From the NCBI RefSeq assembly GCF_008923205.2, contig NZ_WBMS02000005.1, positions 242,154-306,153 of the forward strand: a stretch of DNA of 64,000 nt, read 5' to 3'. Positions within the stretch are counted from its first letter, which is position 1. Every line of letters begins with the position of its first letter. Shown here piece after piece: positions 52,950 through 60,594 of the stretch. This DNA is from Actinomadura physcomitrii (GTDB lineage: Bacteria; Actinomycetota; Actinomycetes; Streptosporangiales; Streptosporangiaceae). The notes under the pieces are model-generated. The model ran no database searches, was not told where the DNA came from, and saw only the letters and a list, made by a program, of their open reading frames with translations. Position numbers and translations under genes: made by a program.

Positions 52950-54418
52950 ACCGCGAACGGATCGTCGTCGTCGGGAACGGGATGGCCGGGGCCCGGTTCG
53001 TCAGCGAGCTGCGCTCCCGCGACCCCGGCGTGCCCGTCACGGTGTTCGGCGCCGAGACGCAGCGGCCCTACAACCGGGTGCTGCTGTCGAACGTCCTCGC
53101 CGGGAAGACCAGGCCGGACCACATCAGCCTGGTCGACGCGGCCTGGTACGCCTCGCACGGGGTGGACGCCCGGCTCGGCGTGGAGGTCGTCCGCGTCGAC
53201 CGGGAGGCGCGCGCCGTGCACGCCTCCGACGGCACCGTCACCCGCTACGGCACGCTCGTGCTGGCGACCGGCAGCACCGCGTTCGTCCCGCCGATGCCGG
53301 GCCTGCGGGACGGGCTGCCCGTCGGGGCGCTGGTGTTCCGCACGCTCGACGACTGCCGCCGGATCTCCGAGCTGGCCGAGTCGGCGAAGCGCGCGGTCGT
53401 GGTCGGCGGCGGGCTGCTCGGCATCGAGGCGGCGCGCGGGCTGATGGGCCGCGGGCTGGAGGTGACGGTCCTGCACCTTGCCGGGCACCTGATGGAGCGG
53501 CAGCTCGACCCCGCCGCGGGCAAGGTGCTGGCGCGGACGCTCGCGAGCCTCGGCATCGGCACCCGCCTGCAGGCGAACGTCGCCGGGCTGCGCACCACCG
53601 GCACCGGCGGCGACCGCACGGTCACCGGCGTCGAGCTGGCGCTGCCGGACGGGGGCAGGGAGGTCCTGGACACCGATCTGGTCATCCTGTCGTGCGGCGT
53701 GCGGCCCGAGGTGTCGCTGGCCCGCGACGCCGGCCTGGCGATCGGCCGGGCGGTGGTCGTCGACGACGAGCTGCGCTCGGTCACCGACCCGTCCGTCCGC
53801 GCGATCGGAGAGTGCTCGGAGCACCGCGACGAGGTGTACGGACTCGTCGCGCCCGCGTGGGAGCAGGCGGCCGTGCTGGCCGGGCTGCTCGCCGGCACCG
53901 ACCCGGCCGCGCGCTTCACCGGCGCCCGGCAGATCACCCGGCTGAAGGCGGCGGGCATCGAGCTGGCGTCGATGGGGGAGACGCACTTCGGCGACGACGA
54001 CGACGGCGTGGAGGTCGTCCGGTTCACCGACGCGGCGCGCGGCACCTACAAGAAGGCGGTGATCCGGGACGGCCGGCTGATCGGCGCGATCCTGCTCGGC
54101 GAGACGTCCGCGGCCGGGACGCTCACCCAGCTCTACGACCGGGCCTCGCCGCTGCCGTCCGAGCGCCTCGACCTGCTGTTCCCGGGGCTCGGCGGCGCTC
54201 CGGAGGCGGCGTCGCCGGTGCGGATGCCGGACGCGGCGACGGTCTGCAACTGCAACAACGTCAGCAAGGGGCAGATCCGCGCCTGCTGGCAGGACGGCGC
54301 CCGCACCGCCGACGAGGTCTCCCGGCGGACCCGCGCGGGCACCGGCTGCGGGAGCTGCCGCGACGCGCTGGAGGGGATCGTCTCCTGGCTCGACGAGCAG
54401 GAGTCGGTGGACGCCTAG
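52946..54418 (+). CDS. FAD/NAD(P) reductase with C-terminal [2Fe-2S] BFD domain (NasB-like)
   Basis: 490 residues, homologous to the first half of NirB. FAD motif VVGNGMAGARFV (about 7-18), NAD motif VVGGGLLGIEAARGL near 153, and a C-terminal BFD-like cluster VCNCNNVSKGQIR...TGCGSC (about 431-472). It probably passes electrons from NAD(P)H to nitrite or nitrate reductase. It overlaps nirB by 4 bp, so they are co-translated. It lacks the siroheme domain. Confidence 0.87.
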   Translation: MNRERIVVVGNGMAGARFVSELRSRDPGVPVTVFGAETQRPYNRVLLSNVLAGKTRPDHISLVDAAWYASHGVDARLGVEVVRVDREARAVHASDGTVTRYGTLVLATGSTAFVPPMPGLRDGLPVGALVFRTLDDCRRISELAESAKRAVVVGGGLLGIEAARGLMGRGLEVTVLHLAGHLMERQLDPAAGKVLARTLASLGIGTRLQANVAGLRTTGTGGDRTVTGVELALPDGGREVLDTDLVILSCGVRPEVSLARDAGLAIGRAVVVDDELRSVTDPSVRAIGECSEHRDEVYGLVAPAWEQAAVLAGLLAGTDPAARFTGARQITRLKAAGIELASMGETHFGDDDDGVEVVRFTDAARGTYKKAVIRDGRLIGAILLGETSAAGTLTQLYDRASPLPSERLDLLFPGLGGAPEAASPVRMPDAATVCNCNNVSKGQIRACWQDGARTADEVSRRTRAGTGCGSCRDALEGIVSWLDEQESVDA

Positions 54419-54441
54419 GCGGACGCGCCGGGACCGGCCGG

Positions 54442-54447
54442 TAGGCT
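54442..54447 (+). promoter_or_regulatory. Candidate -10 box (TAGGCT), leaderless
   Basis: TAGGCT ends 7 nt before the ATG of the carbonic anhydrase-like gene; no SD. Third occurrence of this hexamer and spacing in the window (dop, helY). Confidence 0.5.
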
Positions 54448-54454
54448 CCGCCGC

Positions 54455-54976
54455 ATGGCCGTCTACGCTCTGGGAGACCAGGTCCCCGACATCCACCCGA
54501 CCGCGTACGTCCACCCCGCCGCGACCGTGATCGGGTCGGTGGCCCTCGGCGAGGGCGCCTCCGTCTGGCCGGGCGCCGTGCTGCGCGGCGACTACGGCAC
54601 GATCACCGTCGGCGCCCGCACCTCCGTCCAGGACGGCACCGTCGTGCACACCACCGAGGAGTGGCCGACCGTCATCGGCGCCGACTGCGTCGTCGGCCAC
54701 AACGCCCACCTCGAAGGCTGCGTGGTCGAGGACCGCTGCCTCGTCGGGTCCGGCTCCGTCGTGCTCAACCGCGTCCGCGTGGAGACCGGCGCGGTCGTCG
54801 GCGCCGGGGCCGTCGTCACCGAGGGCGCCGTCGTCCCGGCCGGGCACACCGCCCTCGGCGTCCCCGCCAAGATCAGGCCGGGCGGCATCGACGAGAAGTG
54901 GCACGGCCTGGCGGTCGGCGGGTACGTCGCCAACGGGCGCCGCTACGCCGCCGAGCTCAGGCGGATCCAGGACTGA
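54455..54976 (+). CDS. Gamma-class carbonic anhydrase-like hexapeptide protein
   Basis: 173 residues of left-handed beta-helix repeats (VIGSVALGEGASVWPGAVLRGD, VVGAGAVVTEGAVVPAGH). The three metal histidines are present: His65 in VVHTT, His82 and His85 in GHNAHLEG. It is of the YrdA/CaiE type; it binds a metal and may be a weak carbonic anhydrase or an acyl-transferase relative. The gene starts 36 bp after the reductase stop with its own leaderless promoter. Confidence 0.88.
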   Translation: MAVYALGDQVPDIHPTAYVHPAATVIGSVALGEGASVWPGAVLRGDYGTITVGARTSVQDGTVVHTTEEWPTVIGADCVVGHNAHLEGCVVEDRCLVGSGSVVLNRVRVETGAVVGAGAVVTEGAVVPAGHTALGVPAKIRPGGIDEKWHGLAVGGYVANGRRYAAELRRIQD

Positions 54977-54992
54977 CGCGGGGGAGGCGCAC

Positions 54993-55856
54993 ATGCTCGA
55001 CGGACGTCCCCTCGTCGACGCCCACGTCCACGCGGCGCGGCTGCCGACCCTGCCCCCGGCCTGGCGGCAGTGGGCCGAGGAGTTCGGCTCCGCGCACCCC
55101 TGGCAGGACCTCTACGACGACTCCGGCGCCCTCGTCCCCGACCGCGTCGACGCCTACTTCGAGGCCGAGGGCGTGGACGTCGCGCTGCTGCTGTGCGAGT
55201 ACAGCCCCAGGACGACCGGGTACCAGCCCATCGAGGACCTGGTGCCGCTGCTCAAGCACAACCCGCGCCGCTTCAAGCCCGTCGCCAACCTCAACCCGCA
55301 CCTGCACTACCCCGTCGACGCCGAGCTGGAGCGCCAGCTCGGGTTCGGTGCCGTCGCGCTCAAGCTGCACCCCGTGCACGGCGGGTTCTCCGTCGCCGAT
55401 CCCGAGCTGTACCCGGCGTACGCGCTGTGCCGGGACGCGGGGCTGCCGGTCGTCGTGCACTGCGGCACCAGCTCCTTCCCCGGCTCGGCGAACCGGTACG
55501 CCGACCCGACCCCGGTCGACGACGTGCTCCGGCTGTTCCCCGGGCTGGCGTTCGTGCTGGCCCACGGCGGGCGGGGCTGGTGGTACGACGCGGCGGCGTT
55601 CCTCGCGCTGTCCCGCGAGGAGGTGTGGATCGAGCTGTCGGGGCTGCCGCCGTGCCGCCTCCCCGAGTACTACGCCCGCTACGACCTGAAGCGGCTGGCG
55701 CGCAAGTTCGTGTTCGGCACCGACTGGCCCGGCGTCCCCGGCGTCGCCCGCAACGCGCGCGCGATCGCCGGCCTCGGGCTGGACGAGGAGACCGTCGCGC
55801 TCGTCCTCGGCGGCAACGCGATGCGGCTGTACCGCGGCATCGCCGACGGTTATTGA
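54993..55856 (+). CDS. Amidohydrolase family protein (amidohydrolase_2)
   Basis: 287-residue TIM-barrel metal hydrolase. Metal ligands: DAHVH (9-13), VVVHCGTSS near 158, LAHGGRG near 192, and the Asp in FGTDWPG near 243. The 2-pyrone/decarboxylase (COG2159) group is the closest type. SD GGGGAGG. It follows the carbonic anhydrase-like gene by 16 bp and probably shares its transcript. The substrate is unknown. Confidence 0.86.
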   Translation: MLDGRPLVDAHVHAARLPTLPPAWRQWAEEFGSAHPWQDLYDDSGALVPDRVDAYFEAEGVDVALLLCEYSPRTTGYQPIEDLVPLLKHNPRRFKPVANLNPHLHYPVDAELERQLGFGAVALKLHPVHGGFSVADPELYPAYALCRDAGLPVVVHCGTSSFPGSANRYADPTPVDDVLRLFPGLAFVLAHGGRGWWYDAAAFLALSREEVWIELSGLPPCRLPEYYARYDLKRLARKFVFGTDWPGVPGVARNARAIAGLGLDEETVALVLGGNAMRLYRGIADGY

Positions 55857-55882
55857 TCTACAATGTAAAGGCGCCGGGCCGG

Positions 55883-56617
55883 TCACTCGGCGAGGTCGCG
55901 GGCGAACGCGCGGAGCGCGCCCGGCGCCACCACGGTGATCCGCCGGCGGCCAGTCCGGACCAGGCCCGCGCGGCGCAGCACCGCGAGCGCCCGCGCGACG
56001 GTCTCGCGCGAGGCGTCCATCCAGCTGCCCAGCTCCTCCTGCGACAGCGGCGGCCCGATGTCCACCGAGCCGTCCACGGCCGGCGGCGCGTACGCCGCCG
56101 ACAGCTCGGCGAGATGCGCCAGCAGCATCGCCAGCCGCTGCGGGCCCTGCGCCGAGACGTTCGCCTGGACCCGCCGGTCCGCGTCGTCGAGCCGCCGCAC
56201 GAACGTGCCGCTCACCAGCCGCCAGACCTCGGGATGGGCGTCCAGGAAGGAGGTGAAGCGGCCGGCCGGGACCACCAGCCCGCGGACCGGGGTGAGCGCC
56301 GTGACGGTCGCCGACCGGTGCCGGCTGCCGAGCACCGCGCTCTCGCAGACCAGGTCGCCGGGGCCGCGCACGGCCAGCACCACCTCATGGCCGTCCGGCG
56401 TCGTGGACGTCACCTTCGCCCAGCCGGACCGGATGACGATGATGTGGTCGGAGTCCTCGCCCTGGTAGCACAGCGGCGTCCGCGCCGGGTAGTTGCGCTG
56501 CCGGGCCGCCGCCGCCAGCGCGGCGCGCTGGGCCCGGTCGAGCTCGGTCCAGAAGCCGTCGCCGCCGGGCGCGGCGGGAGCGGCGAGGCCGCCGAGGTGC
56601 GGTGTCCTGGTGTTCAC
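55883..56617 (-). CDS. Crp/Fnr family regulator
   Basis: 244 residues. The cyclic-nucleotide-type beta roll (ARTPLCYQGEDSDHIIVIRSGWAKVTS..., about 44-140) lacks an N-terminal Fnr cysteine cluster. The HTH is LSQEELGSWMDASRETVARALAVLRRAGLV (about 192-221). The GTG start has only a weak GGAAAG 10 nt upstream. It faces the amidohydrolase gene and its targets cannot be told. Confidence 0.88.
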   Translation of the reverse strand: MNTRTPHLGGLAAPAAPGGDGFWTELDRAQRAALAAAARQRNYPARTPLCYQGEDSDHIIVIRSGWAKVTSTTPDGHEVVLAVRGPGDLVCESAVLGSRHRSATVTALTPVRGLVVPAGRFTSFLDAHPEVWRLVSGTFVRRLDDADRRVQANVSAQGPQRLAMLLAHLAELSAAYAPPAVDGSVDIGPPLSQEELGSWMDASRETVARALAVLRRAGLVRTGRRRITVVAPGALRAFARDLAE

Positions 56618-56990
56618 GGGGTGCCGGCTTTCCGAGCCCCGCGGGGCTCACGGGTCGGGACGGACGGGCGCGCGCCGGTGCGCGCCGCTCGGTGAACCGG
56701 TACCCGCGGCAGATGGGGGGAGTGGGGCGGTGAGGCCCAGTGCCGCGGATACCGGTCCGCTCGTGCGGCCGCCGCGGCCGGACCCGGTGCCCGGTCGACG
56801 GCCGTCATCGCCCGTCCCGCGGCGGCGTGCGTGCTCTCCGCATGTCCCTAGGAGAACCCCTCATTGATCCACATGCTGCGCGCGCGGGCGCACCGCGTCT
56901 GCGTCTTCTGACACTTTCGCGGAAAATTGCAGCGAAGAATTCCCCGCGCCGAGACCCGCGCGCGCTCCGGGGCACGCCGGGACGGGCGGG
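56618..56990. other. Intergenic region with palindromes, 373 bp
   Basis: Between the Crp gene and the 3' end of the exonuclease gene. It holds the palindrome GAGCCCCGCGGGGCTC (56634-56649), a GCGCGC-CGGT-GCGCGC repeat and an AT-richer stretch near 56840-56950. Short frames occur on both strands, but none has an SD, family likeness or a consistent codon bias; no gene is called. Confidence 0.6.
56634..56649. promoter_or_regulatory. 16-bp palindrome upstream of the Crp gene
   Basis: GAGCCCCGCGGGGCTC is a perfect palindrome 17 bp upstream of the Crp GTG. It could be an operator or an RNA hairpin in the 5' leader. Confidence 0.35.
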
Positions 56991-57923
56991 CTAGCGTGAC
57001 AGGGCGTTCAGCAGCCGGTTGACGGGGCTGGAGAGGTTCCACGTGTCGGCGAGCTCCACCAGCGCCTCGGCGTCCCGCGGTTCGGACGGCAGCCGGTCGT
57101 CCAGCTTCGCCAGCTCCGGCGCGTCGATGTCGGTGACGACCCGGACCACGGTCTCGGCGGACGCCAGGTACTCCCGCGCCGCCTCCATCCGCTTGCGCGC
57201 CCCCGCCGGGAACCCGTCGGTGGTCCCCGCGTCCAGCGCCGCCAGGATCCCGTCGACCGACCCGAACCGGGTGATCAGCGCGGCGGCGGTCTTGTCGCCG
57301 ACGCCCGGCACGCCCGGCAGCCCGTCGCTGGGGTCGCCGCGCAGCGTCGCGTAGTCGCCGTAGCCGCGGCCGGGGATGCCGTACTTGGCCGCGACCTCCG
57401 CCTCGCCCATGACCTGGAGGTTGCGGATGCCGCGCGCGGTGTACAGCACCGACACCGGGCCGGCGTCGTCGACCAGCTGGAACAGGTCGCGGTCGCCGGT
57501 GACGATGTCGACCGGGCCGTCCGCCGCGCCCCGCACCGCGAGGGTGCCGATGACGTCGTCGGCCTCGTAGCCGGGGACGCCGGCGCGGGCCAGCCCGAAC
57601 GCGTCCAGCACGGCGTCGATCACGGGCAGCTGCGCCTCGAGCGCGTCGGGCGTCTGGTCGCCGCCGTCGTCGGCGACGCGGTGCGCCTTGTACGACGGCA
57701 GCGCCTCGACCCGGAACGCCGGCCGCCAGTCGGCGTCCATGCAGCACACGAGGCGGTCGGGGGAGCGGTCCTGGACGAGCCGGGCGATCATGTCGATCAG
57801 CCCGCGGACGGCGTTCACCGGCGTGCCGTCCGGCGCCGTCACCGACTCGGGCACCCCGTAGAAGGCACGGAAGTACAGTGAAGGTGTATCTAGCAGTAGG
57901 AGTCTTTTGGGCTTGGTGGTCAT
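56991..57923 (-). CDS. 5'-3' exonuclease (PIN/H3TH) with a replaced 5' end
   Basis: 310 residues; stand-alone FEN/Pol I-type nuclease. Metal aspartates are in LLLLDTPS (Asp12), CMDADWRPAFR, GYEADDVIGTLA and VTGDRDLFQLV; the H3TH DNA-binding loop is GLPGVPGVGDKTAAALI. It matches M. tuberculosis Rv2090 by position and orientation relative to helY and the peptidase. Codons 6-15 (AAA AGA CTC CTA CTG CTA GAT ACA CCT TCA) are very unlike the rest of the gene. A 14-bp repeat of this stretch occurs in the 5' end of the integrase gene 1 kb away, so the first 12 or so codons are probably donated by an inserted element. Confidence 0.88.
   Translation of the reverse strand: MTTKPKRLLLLDTPSLYFRAFYGVPESVTAPDGTPVNAVRGLIDMIARLVQDRSPDRLVCCMDADWRPAFRVEALPSYKAHRVADDGGDQTPDALEAQLPVIDAVLDAFGLARAGVPGYEADDVIGTLAVRGAADGPVDIVTGDRDLFQLVDDAGPVSVLYTARGIRNLQVMGEAEVAAKYGIPGRGYGDYATLRGDPSDGLPGVPGVGDKTAAALITRFGSVDGILAALDAGTTDGFPAGARKRMEAAREYLASAETVVRVVTDIDAPELAKLDDRLPSEPRDAEALVELADTWNLSSPVNRLLNALSR
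57883..57896 (-). repeat. Candidate attachment site within the exonuclease 5' end
   Basis: Plus-strand GGTGTAT-CT-AGCAG; the partner at 58872-58885 reads GGTGTAT-TG-AGCAG (12 of 14 identical, same orientation). The shared GGTGTAT would be the crossover core. It encodes LLDTP in the exonuclease and LLNTP in the integrase gene, in the same frame. Confidence 0.6.
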
Positions 57924-58084
57924 GCGGTCAGGATCGCACTGCTGCACGCTGGGCGTCCCGAAACGGCGATTGCCCCGGGAGTGTCCCAGGGGCGTCGGCT
58001 CGGCCGTCATGTGGTCGGCAGGCGGACGGCCACCGCCCGGGTGATCCGCCCGGGGGTTCCCGGTGCGGGCCATCGGCCGTGCCG

Positions 58085-58909
58085 TCAGCCGCGCCAGTGG
58101 ACGTCGAGCCGATCGGGGTCGATGCCGCGTCGTCCGCGCACGCCCGACTTGACGACGATGTGCTCAAGCGCGGATGACAGCAGATCGCGCCGTCCGTCGG
58201 TGTCGCGCGCTTCCCAGGCTTCCGCGAAGGTCATACCGAGGCTCACGTATTCGAATTTCCCGTTCAGCACCAGGTCGGCGGCCTTGCGGACGTACGCGGC
58301 CTCGACGGGGTCGATTTCAAGGGCCTTTCCGGCGCCGTCGGGGTTGTCGACGATGCGGTATCCGTACGGGGCCGAGCCCCCCGGCCATCGCTGGGCCTTC
58401 ACCAGGGCGGCCCGGGCGGCGGTGACGCGGTCGCGAATGGTGGCCGCCTCGAACTCGGCGAAGATGCCGAGCATCTGAAGGAGCGCACGACCGGACGATG
58501 TAGTCATGTCGAATGCCTCGGTCGCAGACACGAGAGCGACCCCGGCGTGATTCCACTCTTCGGTGAGCGCGGATAGGTCGGCCACAGACCGGGCGACGCG
58601 GTCGATGCGCCAGACCATCACTGTGTCGACGCGTCCGGCCGCGACGGCATCCCGTACGCGGGCAAGCCCAGGACGGTCGAGGCGGGTCTTCGTGGCGGAT
58701 ACGTCGACGTCCTCGATGATGTCGGCAAGTGCCCATCCGCGTGCGTGGCACGCGGCCTGTATGACGCCTCGCTGGCGCTCGATGGACGTGCTCTCGTCCG
58801 TGGCCTTCGAGATCCGGGCGTACCCGATGACGCGTCTCGACGCATGCTCGGTCGTCGGGTGATATGACAGCGGTGTATTGAGCAGCATTAACCTGCTCGT
58901 GGCTGACAT
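58085..58909 (-). CDS. Internally deleted large serine recombinase (integrase)
   Basis: 274 residues. Resolvase domain (about 21-160): YARISK with the nucleophile Ser, SIERQR, MVWRIDRVARS, TTSSGRALLQMLGIFAEFEA. The start of the recombinase domain follows (GGSAPYGYRIV, EIDPVEAAYVRKAADLVLNG). It then jumps to a typical integrase C-terminus (TFAEAWEARDTDGRRDLLSSALEHIVV, GRRGIDPDRLDVHW). The rest of the recombinase domain, zinc ribbon and coiled coil, some 200 residues in a normal member, are missing in frame. Residues 6-13 (RLMLLNTP) look like exonuclease sequence; ATG 58909 would be the old exonuclease start, ATG 58888 an alternative. Confidence 0.75.
   Translation of the reverse strand: MSATSRLMLLNTPLSYHPTTEHASRRVIGYARISKATDESTSIERQRGVIQAACHARGWALADIIEDVDVSATKTRLDRPGLARVRDAVAAGRVDTVMVWRIDRVARSVADLSALTEEWNHAGVALVSATEAFDMTTSSGRALLQMLGIFAEFEAATIRDRVTAARAALVKAQRWPGGSAPYGYRIVDNPDGAGKALEIDPVEAAYVRKAADLVLNGKFEYVSLGMTFAEAWEARDTDGRRDLLSSALEHIVVKSGVRGRRGIDPDRLDVHWRG
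58872..58885 (-). repeat. Candidate attachment site within the integrase 5' end
   Basis: Second copy of the 14-bp repeat (see 57883-57896), 989 bp from the first, directly repeated. Sequence outside it towards 58909 would be original exonuclease DNA; sequence inside would be element DNA. Confidence 0.6.
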
Positions 58910-58937
58910 GTCTCGCCGCCGCCGACATCGCGGCGGC

Positions 58938-60377
58938 TCAGACGACCTGGACGGCGAGCACGCACGTGTCGTCGTCGGGGTTGGCGGCGCCGAGCGAGCG
59001 CAGCACGTGGTCGATGACGGCGTCGGGCCCGGCGCCCGGCCGCGCCGCGGCCGCGGCCAGCAGCGTCCGGAACCCGTCGGCGAGGTCGCGGTCGCGGCGC
59101 TCGACGAGCCCGTCGGTGTAGAGCAGCAGCAGGTCGCCGCGGTGCAGCCGGGTGATGACCGGCGCCAGGTCCGGGGCCTCATGCGCGCCGAGCAGCACGC
59201 CCTCGGGGGACTCCAGCAGCGCGGCGGCTCCGTCGCGGACCAGCAGCGGCGGCGGGTGCCCGGCCCGCGCCCAGGTCAGCACGCCCGGTCCGGGCTCGTA
59301 GCGGGCGGCGACGGCGCTCGCGGCCGGCGGACGGTCCCGCCCGTGCGCGGGCCCGTCGAGCGTGGTCCGGCTCAGCAGCATCCGGTTCAGCGCCGCCAGC
59401 AGCCGGTCGGGCGGCGCGCCGGTGCAGGCCAGGCCGCTGAGCGCGTTGCGGACGCGCGCCATCGCGGCGGCGGCCGGAGGCCCGTGCCCGGCGACGTCGC
59501 CGATCGCGAGGAAGACCTCGCCGTCGGGCAGCGCGGTCGCCTCGTACCAGTCGCCGCCGGCCCGCGTCCCGCCGCACGCGGGCAGGTAGCGGACGGCGGC
59601 GCGCAGCCCCGGCAGCTCGCGGGGGCCGCGGGGCAGCGGCAGCAGGGCCCGCTGCAGCTCGACCGCGGTGCGCCGCTCCTCGGCGATGCGGCGGTGCCGC
59701 CGCGCCAGCTGCAGCCGGGTCGCGGCCAGCGGCTCGCCGCCGGGGCCGCGCGCGGCGTCCTGGAAGACGGCGCGGAGCGCGGCGGGCGCGCCGTCCGCGC
59801 CGAGGACCGGCTCGGCCACCGCCCGCAGGAGCCGGACGGCGCCCCCGGCGCGGACGCGGAGTTCCGCTTCGGCGGGTTCGAGCCGGCCGAGCAGGGTGCG
59901 CGTGAAGTGCTCGGCGTGCGGCAGGTCGGCGGGGACGACGTGCTCGGCGAGCCGGTCCAGGGGCACCGGCCCGGCGGCGGGGTCGCGCCCGAACAGCGCG
60001 AACAGCCCGGCGGACCAGCGGGCCTCGCCGGTGACGAGGTCCCAGCGCGCCCAGCCGAGGCCGCCGAGCCGCTCGACGAGCGCGAGCTGCGCGGCGGGAT
60101 CGGCGTCGTCTGCCGCGCCGGGGCCGCCGCGTGGCAGTGGCACCTCGCCGTGCCCGTGGGCGGGCGCGCTCGGGTGGCGAGCGCGGGGCGCCGCGTCCGG
60201 GACGGCCCCGAGCAGCAGCGCCGCCGCCGTCTCGGGTTCCACGCCGGCGCCGGCGGCGAGCTCCAGCAGCCGGTCGTAGGCGGTCTCCACATCGCAGCCG
60301 AACCGCTCGGCCAGCACGCCCTTCGCTTGTTCGACGGTCGCCCGCTCGACCGGGGCGGTGTCCCGGGTGCGCCGCAT
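58938..60377 (-). CDS. ANTAR-PAS-PP2C phosphatase (SpoIIE/RsbU type)
   Basis: 479 residues. An N-terminal ANTAR-like helical domain (ERATVEQAKGVLAERFGCDVETAYDRLLELA, about 11-41), a PAS-like region (about 95-215: WARWDLVTGEARWSAGLFALFG), and a C-terminal SpoIIE-type PP2C (about 245-479) with metal Asp in GGDWYEA and IGDVAGHG and a final DDTCVLAVQV. It likely dephosphorylates an anti-sigma antagonist in response to a PAS-sensed signal; the RNA-binding ANTAR domain is unusual in this company. It lies between the integrase and the peptidase genes. Confidence 0.87.
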   Translation of the reverse strand: MRRTRDTAPVERATVEQAKGVLAERFGCDVETAYDRLLELAAGAGVEPETAAALLLGAVPDAAPRARHPSAPAHGHGEVPLPRGGPGAADDADPAAQLALVERLGGLGWARWDLVTGEARWSAGLFALFGRDPAAGPVPLDRLAEHVVPADLPHAEHFTRTLLGRLEPAEAELRVRAGGAVRLLRAVAEPVLGADGAPAALRAVFQDAARGPGGEPLAATRLQLARRHRRIAEERRTAVELQRALLPLPRGPRELPGLRAAVRYLPACGGTRAGGDWYEATALPDGEVFLAIGDVAGHGPPAAAAMARVRNALSGLACTGAPPDRLLAALNRMLLSRTTLDGPAHGRDRPPAASAVAARYEPGPGVLTWARAGHPPPLLVRDGAAALLESPEGVLLGAHEAPDLAPVITRLHRGDLLLLYTDGLVERRDRDLADGFRTLLAAAAARPGAGPDAVIDHVLRSLGAANPDDDTCVLAVQVV

Positions 60378-60594
60378 CGGCTCAGAGGCGCCGCGGCGCC
60401 GCGGGCGGGCCGGGGCGGCGCCGGGACGGCGTTGTTGGGATGCTGGTGCGGTATCCGAGGCGGTGCGAACTGTGTCGGAGCACGGACAGAATGTAACAGG
60501 AGCAGGTCACAGGGGAGGAGGAAGCGGTGGTCCGCGGCGCGGCCCACGCCCGGCGGCGGGGCGGCCCGGCACCGCGACCGGTATGGAGACGGAT

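Larger units (their letters stand above)
57883..58885 (-). mobile_element. Relic serine-integrase element in the exonuclease gene
   Basis: About 1 kb bracketed by the two direct repeats, carrying only the internally deleted integrase gene and about 160 bp of non-coding DNA. Base composition is visibly less GC-rich than the flanks. Joining the two outer sides at the core would give an exonuclease reading MSATSRLMLLNTPSLYFRAF, a normal-looking family N-terminus. The element thus appears to have inserted in the exonuclease 5' end and then lost its cargo. Confidence 0.65.

Noticed and set aside
17000-56900. A single 40-kb genomic island
   Set aside because: No flanking tRNA, long direct repeats, integrase at an outer edge or uniform shift in composition was seen. 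The only integrase lies outside, in its own 1-kb repeat-bounded segment.
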